Positions 57,766-64,000 of a stretch of DNA of 64,000 nucleotides are shown here, one piece after another (positions within the stretch are counted from its first letter, which is position 1; each line of letters opens with the position of its first letter). The notes beneath the pieces are model-generated. The model had not been told where the DNA came from. It ran no database searches and saw only the letters and a list, made by a program, of their open reading frames with translations. Location: positions 16,154,001 through 16,218,000 of the forward strand of contig NC_062226.1 in NCBI RefSeq assembly GCF_902686445.1, read 5' to 3'. The position numbers and the translations under genes are program-made. The stretch comes from Sciurus carolinensis (Eukaryota; Chordata; Mammalia; Rodentia; Sciuridae).

Positions 57766-59109
57766 AAGAATAAAAGAGACTTTATAATAGAATCACAATT
57801 TCACGTGTCTCTTATTCGCCTACAGATTTTTTTAATATCCCTTAGACAGGAAAATATAGATCTGTATGCTCCTTAGGGTGATGTCAGAGTCAGAGGCACC
57901 GAACACTTGAGTTTGGGTTAGGTGCTGGGATTTTAGGTAATTTCTCACTTTCTACTTTACACATCTCGGCATTGCTTGATGTTTTTGTGCTGATGATTTT
58001 ATCACTTACAGCTCTATTTTCCTAAGGGCATAAGACTTTTTTTAAAGGATCATTCTGTCTGCTACATTGAGAATAGAGTCCAGTGGGATAGGGTGAATGC
58101 AGAGGAACCACAAAGGAGCCTACTGCAGAGGAAACTGAAATTGTAAAGTACATGTCCATTCACATTTGATTAGGATCCTCACTGACAGACACGTTCAACT
58201 AAAACGTTAAGATAATTCAGACATAAAGGGACTTGAGTAAGTTTTCTAAATACAAAATATTTTTAAAGAATGTAATAAGATGGAAGAAAATTTTAGGGAA
58301 TCCCTAGAAAGTTGAATAAAAAGACAAAGACACACAGAACTAAAAGAAAAGAAAGTATCAGAGCACACATCTAGAAAGACCAATATATGAGCAGTTAGCT
58401 TCCCATAATACATATGTTCTGCATCTGTGATTAAACCAACCACAGGCCAAAAAATTTTTGAAAAAAATACATTCATACTGAACATGTATAGACTTTTTTT
58501 TTTCTTTCTTGGAATGATTCCCTAAATGGTAAAGTATAACACTTTGTATAGTATTTGTAATATACGATGTATTACAAGTAACCTAGAGATGATTAAAATA
58601 TATGAAAGGGTATGAAAAGTTTATAAATAAAGACTGTCCTGTTTCACTTATGTCATTAGGATCAGAGTAGAATAAAGAAAATTTTAAACACAAGAGATCT
58701 CAACTGCATCTTTCTTCGGAAGTGTGAGAGAGAAAACTAGATGATACGTTTCAGTACTAGGAAACTATAAACCAAGAAAGAGAAGACAAAGATATCAAAC
58801 AGAAGATCAAACCCAGAAAAACACACTGAGGCAATTTTAAATTTATGACAAAAGGGATTCCCAGAAAGTATCTGTGAATTCCTGATAATTAATGAGTCCA
58901 GAAGTCAGCAGGATAGAAGCCTCAGAGGCAGATGCTGCTCAGCTCATGCACACAGACTATGAGTTTCTGCTGTGGTAAGAGAAGTTCAATGGTTAGTTTT
59001 GCTAAAAAATGTGAAAACAAAACAATATGGTTGCTGAAAATAAAATACATGGAAATAATAAAGCAATTGTCAGTTCCAGGAGGGGAGGGGAGGAAGAAAA
59101 AGAAGGAAG
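57766..59109. other. unassigned DNA
   Basis: About 58030-58145 may belong to an old unnamed repeat ('ggatcattctgtctgctacattgagaatag'). No gene supported. Confidence 0.35.
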
Positions 59110-59480
59110 TGTAATAATCATAAGGCCCCTCCAAAATTCATGTTGAAACTTGATTTTCAGTACAACGGTGTTGAAAGGGCTCCTCAGGAGTGCATGAGGG
59201 CTTCACCTCACAAGGATTGGTGACTTCTAAAAGGATAGGAGAGATCTAGATATGCTTTTATATTTGTTGTTCCTTCCAGCACAGTGTTTATTCTTGCCAG
59301 GGACTCAGCATACAAGACCCCATCTTGGAAGCAGAATCCTGGTCCTCAACAGTTACTGAACCCATTTACACCTTGACCTTGGGCTTCTAGTGTCCAGAGA
59401 TGTGAGAAATATATTCTTGTCTTTTATAAATTACCAAGTTTTATGTATTTTATTATAGCAACCCAACAGACTAAGACACA
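59110..59480 (+). mobile_element. ERVL-MaLR LTR (MST/MLT-like)
   Basis: 'aaggcccctccaaaattcatgttgaaacttgattttcag' at the start and 'tttataaattaccaagttttatgtattttattatagcaacccaacagactaagaca' at the end are the conserved ends of a MaLR LTR. It is diverged and no clear 5-bp duplication is seen. Confidence 0.7.
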
Positions 59481-59661
59481 GTGAACTCCTTGCTTTAGCT
59501 ATGAACACTTTTTGTACAATCAAATCATATTAAAAAACCCTATATTTAGTACAGCTGTATGTGAGAATGAATATAGGTGAAATGTATATATCTTTCTTGA
59601 GGAGAGCCAGGAGTGGAATTTTGAGTGTTCAACATCTTTAATAAAAATTTGCATATCTTTT

Positions 59662-60431
59662 TAAAAAGATATTTATTCTAATGAGTTATACATGACAGAA
59701 AAATGCATTTTGACACATCAAACATAAATGGAGTATAACTTCCCATTCATCTGGTTGTACATGATGTAGAGTTATACAGGTCATATAATCATACATGCAC
59801 ATAGGGTAATAATGTCCGATTTATTCTACTATCATACTTACCCCTTTGCACCCTCCCCTCTATTCACTCCCCTGTGTCTAATACAAAATACCTTTATTCT
59901 CCCTACCCCCTTATTGTGAACTAGTACTTGTATGTCAGAGAAAACATTTGGCCTTTGGTTCTTTGGGATTGGCTTATTTAACTTAGCATAATATTCTCCA
60001 GTTTCATCCATTTACCAGCAAATGCCATAATTTTATTCTTCTTTAAGGCTGTGATATTCCAATGTGTATATATACCAGTTTCTTTATCCATTCATCTGTT
60101 GAAGGACATCTAAGTTGGTTCCATTAAATCAAAACTACACTGAGATTTCATGTCACTCCAGTCGGAGTGGCAATTATCAAGAATACAAAGAACAATACAT
60201 ATTGAGGAGGATGTGGGGGAAAAGGTGCTCTCATACATTGTTGGTGGGACTGCCAATTGGTGCAACCACTCTGGAAAGCAGAATGGAGATTCCTAAGAAA
60301 ACTTGGAATGAAACCACCATTTGGCCCAGTCATCCCACTTTTAGGTTTATACCCAAAGGACTTAAAATCAGCATCTACAATGACACAGTCACATCAATAT
60401 AATAGCCACATCAATATAATCAATAATAGCT
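59662..60431 (-). mobile_element. 5'-truncated L1 with 5' inversion (twin priming)
   Basis: 59662-60122 is an antisense L1 3' end (3' UTR and ORF2 end, finishing 'ccattcatctgttgaaggacatctaagttggttcc'). From 60123 the sequence is sense-strand ORF2 ('tcatgtcactccagtcggagtggcaattatcaag' through 'cagtcacatcaat'). In the full-length L1 of this window the sense part corresponds to about 10610-10910 and the antisense part begins at about 10912, so the two were adjacent and one was flipped. Flanks aaaaatttgcatatctttt (59643-59661) and aaaaattgcatttctttt (60432-60449) are a slightly diverged target duplication. Confidence 0.9.
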
Positions 60432-60546
60432 AAAAATTGCATTTCTTTTACCAAGAAAGGAAGACTTAATGATACGGAGTATGAGCATATTATTTTGAAA
60501 TTAGTGTAAATACCAAAGGAAAGGTGAAATAAACACATATTTAGTT

Positions 60547-60550
60547 ATGT

Positions 60551-60584
<34 letters not shown>
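60547..60584. repeat. (TG)n microsatellite
   Basis: About 18 TG/GT units with one interruption. Confidence 0.95.
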
Positions 60585-60588
<4 letters not shown>

Positions 60589-62255
60589 AAGTGGTCTGGG
60601 CTGGGCAATTACCAGGAATACGCACTGGTAAAATATGCTATATAGACCTTGACTTTTAAAAACTGCAGGTGAGGTCAGGAAATGACCACTCGATGGTGAA
60701 TGCCCATGATCTAGGATAAGGGACGATGGAGTGAATGATGTGAATGAGAAGTGACACTGAGAGCAGTCAGAAGCGGGCCCCAGATGAGACGGTGAAGAAT
60801 CGCTGCTGGCCTTCCTCTTGCTCTGCTCGTTTCCACTTCTGTCTTTGCTTGCTCTCTGTCCGTAAAGCTCACACTCAACACCTCAATGAATCCACCCCTT
60901 CAGCAGTGCCAGCGGCAATAGCTAGCGGCCACCATGAAGCATTTCTTATTACTGAAGACACCCAAGTGGTTCTTCTGAACTCGCTTCCATGCGTGCCTCA
61001 GTCTTCCCAGGCCGAATGTGTCCTGATTCCCCTGACTTCCTAACTACCCTTAGTATTCTTTTCAAGTGTCATTACTAACTGCAAAGATCCATGGCCAGAA
61101 CAGTGTTTTTTACTTCAAAACTCATCCAGAATAAGTAGAGTGTTTAAATGAATATAAAACATTTGGGAAAATGTAAACTAAAAAACAGATAATAAAATAG
61201 GATACTTTGGAAGAGGAGAGTAGGATGAATAGTAATAACGACGCTTTCGTTTTTAATCTCATTATGTATTTGTTACATATGTTAAAATGAACATGTTTTA
61301 TTGTTGTAATTTTAGAATAGGAAAAAGGTGATTTTTCATGGGAAATAGAAAATATACCATTAATGAAAATAAAAATGCACCTGAGAAGAATGAGAAATAT
61401 TACACACAATCAGGAAGAGCAGAGAAAATTTGGGGAAAGCTGTGTTTTGAAATGCTTCTTGATAAGTGAGTACATAAGAAGAAGTTTGGGGGAAACACTT
61501 AGGAATCACATACAGAGCTAGGGAAAAAAAAAAAAAAAAGGTATGGAGTGCAGAGAGGGAGTTTGGAATGGATTGACACCTGCAGGAAGCAGGAGAGACA
61601 GTGGCTGAGTCTCTGTTTATGACCTGGATTTCCTTCCTCTGTGCAAGATATCATGCAGTGCTGGGAAATTCATAGGTTTTGCTTATGTTTAAATGACAGT
61701 TTGCAACATAATCCTGAAGGTGATCATTCTCTCTCTCTGCCTCAGTTATCCACACCACCTCTGTGTCTTCCAAAGTGGCAAAAAAAAAAAAATCTTCCTC
61801 TGCTTTATTTGCACTAACGTTGCAAAATAAGGAAATGAGAACCATTCACCAGAGAGATAAAACCCGGATTTCACAAATACCAAGCATTTTGTGACATCAT
61901 TATGGGAGGATGTGGCAAATCACATAGTTCTCTTCTTGGTCTGACATGACCGTTGGTTGAAGGTAATAATGACCAGCCTGTTACATCTGTTGCCTTGTGT
62001 GGCTAAGGGAGAAATAAGCAATAAACTCCTGGTTACAATGTTATTATTTCAAAGCCCCTTCTCCTGTCTGACACCATTCCTCTGAAATAAATGGACCAGG
62101 AGTTATGACTCAGAAGTTCTGATTACCCAGCCAACACACAGAGAGGGGAGATACATTGCCTAACGTCAGCGTAACTGAGGGTGAATGTAGGTCTGCACAG
62201 GGATCGGGAAGACAAGGTTAGGAGGGAAAGGACAGAGGGCGACTCTTTTTTTTTT
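60585..62255. other. unassigned DNA
   Basis: The 99-codon frame at 60744-61043 and the 95-codon frame at 61122-61409 resemble no protein. A15-type runs lie at 61526 and 61781. Nothing else supported. Confidence 0.4.
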
Positions 62256-62257
62256 TC

Positions 62258-62420
62258 TTTCTAGTAGTTGCTTGAAATCAGATAATTTAACCTCAGTTTT
62301 CTCATTTGCAAATCTGAGGTTAATAGACCTACCTGGCAACATCATTATGGACAGAATGACTTTAACATTACTATTGTCTTGGCACTTGCATAAAGCACAT
62401 ATTTTAGAACAGGTAACGTA
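62258..62420 (+). mobile_element. MIR-like SINE remnant
   Basis: 'gaaatcagataatttaacctcagttttctcatttgcaaatctgaggttaatagacctacctggc' is the MIR core region. Confidence 0.6.
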
Positions 62421-62454
62421 TTAAACACTTTGTAAGTTTTATCTGCAACTTGCA

Positions 62455-62660
62455 GTGCAAAAAACATCAGGCCCTGGAAAGAACAGGTTTAGAGACCTGA
62501 CTCTCCTGCTTCCTTGCTGTGTGAAATTGGGTAATTGCTTCTTCTCTCTATGCCTCAAATTCCTCCTTTTTAAAAGGAAGTAATAGTAGTTATTCAGTTT
62601 GGTTATATGTGACCTGAATTAGAAAATGAATGTTAAGTACTTAAAATCTATGGTGCTATT
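62455..62660 (+). mobile_element. MIR-like SINE remnant
   Basis: 'aacaggtttagagacctgactctcc', 'cttgctgtgtgaaattgggtaattgcttcttctctctatgcctcaaattcctcc' and 'gaatgttaagtacttaaa' follow MIR end to end. Confidence 0.7.
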
Positions 62661-63929
62661 TTTAAGATGAGGAAGATGTTTTATCCTACTAACGTAAGGA
62701 TCATTTGAGCTGCAGAGATAAAATAATTAATAATAGTAATAACAATAATTTTGACCAAAAGATAAATAGCGTGTCACAATTTCTTCTGGAAAATATCTGA
62801 GGTCTTAGCATCAGGAGAGATTTCGCTTGGAGAGATAGATCTTGAGAAAGTGCATAAATAGGACATCTGGGGTGATGGTACTAATATGGATAGATATCTG
62901 ATACACACACTACAAACATGCGCATATGTAACAAATGCAGTGCTAACAGCAGTTCTTTATCAAACATTTTCAAGTTTAACACTTAGGATTTGCATTTATA
63001 TCCTATTACAATAAAATGCCTTTTAATGATCACAAATAGTAAATATTAGGATCCGTTACTTTGGTTCTTTATTTTAAAAAAAATCCTCTAGTCTATTTTA
63101 TGAATTAATTCTGCCATTATTTCTCAGTTCCTGTGCTTACAGCAGCAAAGAGAATATCTGGTCACAGTAAGCACTCATTCCTTCTCTGCTCCCACCCAGC
63201 ACCAGGGCAATCTAAATTGTTACCCAAGCTTCCTTTTTTGGATATTCTATTGCACAAACCTCTTACCTCTCTTTTCCCAACTCTCTCATTATAAAGTTCA
63301 AAATGCAACTTTACTCCAAAATTTCTATTGCTATTCCATGTGGATTTGCATAATTCATAAAATATAAAATGAAATATTAGTTAAGATAACTTTAAATTTA
63401 ATTAAATTAATATGTGGTTTTCATAGTTTTATGTATATGCTACAATTTTATCGTAAAATTTATATTTAATTATATATCATTTTGTACATGATGCTAATGA
63501 AAGCATTCTCTTTTCTAAATGGTGTGTGTTGTGAGTATAAAGTATGTTAATCCTTGGATATTCTATCTTGTGTATAATCACCTTACTCAATCTTCTTCTG
63601 ATTTGATTAGTTTTTCCCCCACTTTAATCTCTTATTGTTAACCAATTATCTTTATTTCTTTTCATAGTGAATCTGACAGAGTAGTTATGAAAATGTCAAT
63701 AATGACAACATTGGTTATTTTTTGCATAATTCACTACTTAATTTTAAGTGGTTTTTGTCATTCACCCTTTAGGATCGTAAGTGCTCCAGGTTTTTCAAGC
63801 TATCCTTTATAAAATCTAAATTAAATAATTTTATTTTAAGCTAATGTTTTTTTGCTAAGCCTACTGATTTTTATCAAAATGTCTTTTCAGCATATGTTGA
63901 TGCAACCAAGTGACCTCTCCCTTTTGTTT
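62661..63929. other. unassigned AT-rich DNA
   Basis: No gene, RNA or named repeat could be supported. Confidence 0.4.
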
Positions 63930-64000
63930 TTTGTTTGTTTGTTTGTTTTGCAGTGCTGGGGATCAAACCCAGGGCCCTGTGCTTGTAAGGCAAGCACTTT
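63930..64000 (-). mobile_element. ID-family SINE, antisense, cut by the window end
   Basis: 'tttgtttgtttgtttgttttgcagtgctggggatcaaacccagggccctgtgcttgtaaggcaagcacttt' is the reverse of an ID tail and body. The 5' end of the element lies outside the window. Confidence 0.9.

Noticed and set aside
60115..60402. 95-codon plus-strand frame with a Cys/Trp-rich segment
   Set aside because: It is the flipped ORF2 piece of the twin-primed L1 read partly out of frame.
1..64000. CRISPR arrays, bacterial operons, phage or plasmid genes
   Set aside because: No regularly spaced repeats, no dense coding and no ribosome-binding sites. All content is mammalian repeat and intergenic DNA.

Overview
The window is eukaryotic, mammalian, AT-rich, intergenic or deep-intronic DNA. 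I find no intact protein-coding gene, no exon I can defend, no functional RNA gene, no CpG island and no CRISPR array. The open frames are short and either chance frames or remains of transposons. The organism is most likely a squirrel-type rodent. The evidence is the SINE set: B1-like dimers with an ID-like right half (about 1921, 5158, 14262) and tRNA-derived ID elements with the 'gctgggg...gctcagtggtag' head (25209, 39659, 40775, and reversed at 31453, 46049, 63930), together with rodent-type L1s. This is inferred from remembered repeat families, not from a search.

Layout. 0.4-3.6 kb: old L1 fragments on the minus strand, cut by a solo ERVL-MaLR-type LTR (569-1035, perfect 5-bp target duplication) and a SINE. 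4.4-11.6 kb: a nested stack. An old HAL1/L1 ORF1-type copy on the plus strand is interrupted by a SINE and then by a near full-length L1 (5593-11363, 14-bp target duplication) whose two ORFs are broken. 11.6-24.5 kb: an LTR, MIR, L2, MER5A and possibly CR1/L3 remains, a polyA-tailed segment, a second solo LTR of the same family as the first but inverted (21867-22356), and an MLT1-like LTR. 24.5-32 kb: mostly unassigned DNA with one ID element, MIR/L2 remains and a block dense in TAATTA motifs (26.47-26.72 kb). 32-41 kb: an old L1, L2, an L1 3' end, several inverted repeats, and two near-identical ID elements with purine-rich tails 1.1 kb apart. 41.4-41.95 kb: a decayed piggyBac-family transposase on the minus strand, the most unusual protein-level signal here. 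44-53 kb: MER5A, a hAT-like repeat split by an ID element, and a roughly 2-kb 5'-truncated L1. 53-64 kb: MIRs, a unique block with two RFX-like motifs (54.56-55.06 kb), an L1 3' end, a MaLR LTR, an L1 with a 5' inversion (twin priming, about 59662-60431), and an ID element running off the window end.

Nothing forms a pathway or operon. What can be read is the history: successive retrotransposon insertions into older ones, LTR-LTR recombination leaving solo LTRs, one relic of a cut-and-paste transposon, and two unique blocks that could be conserved regulatory DNA.
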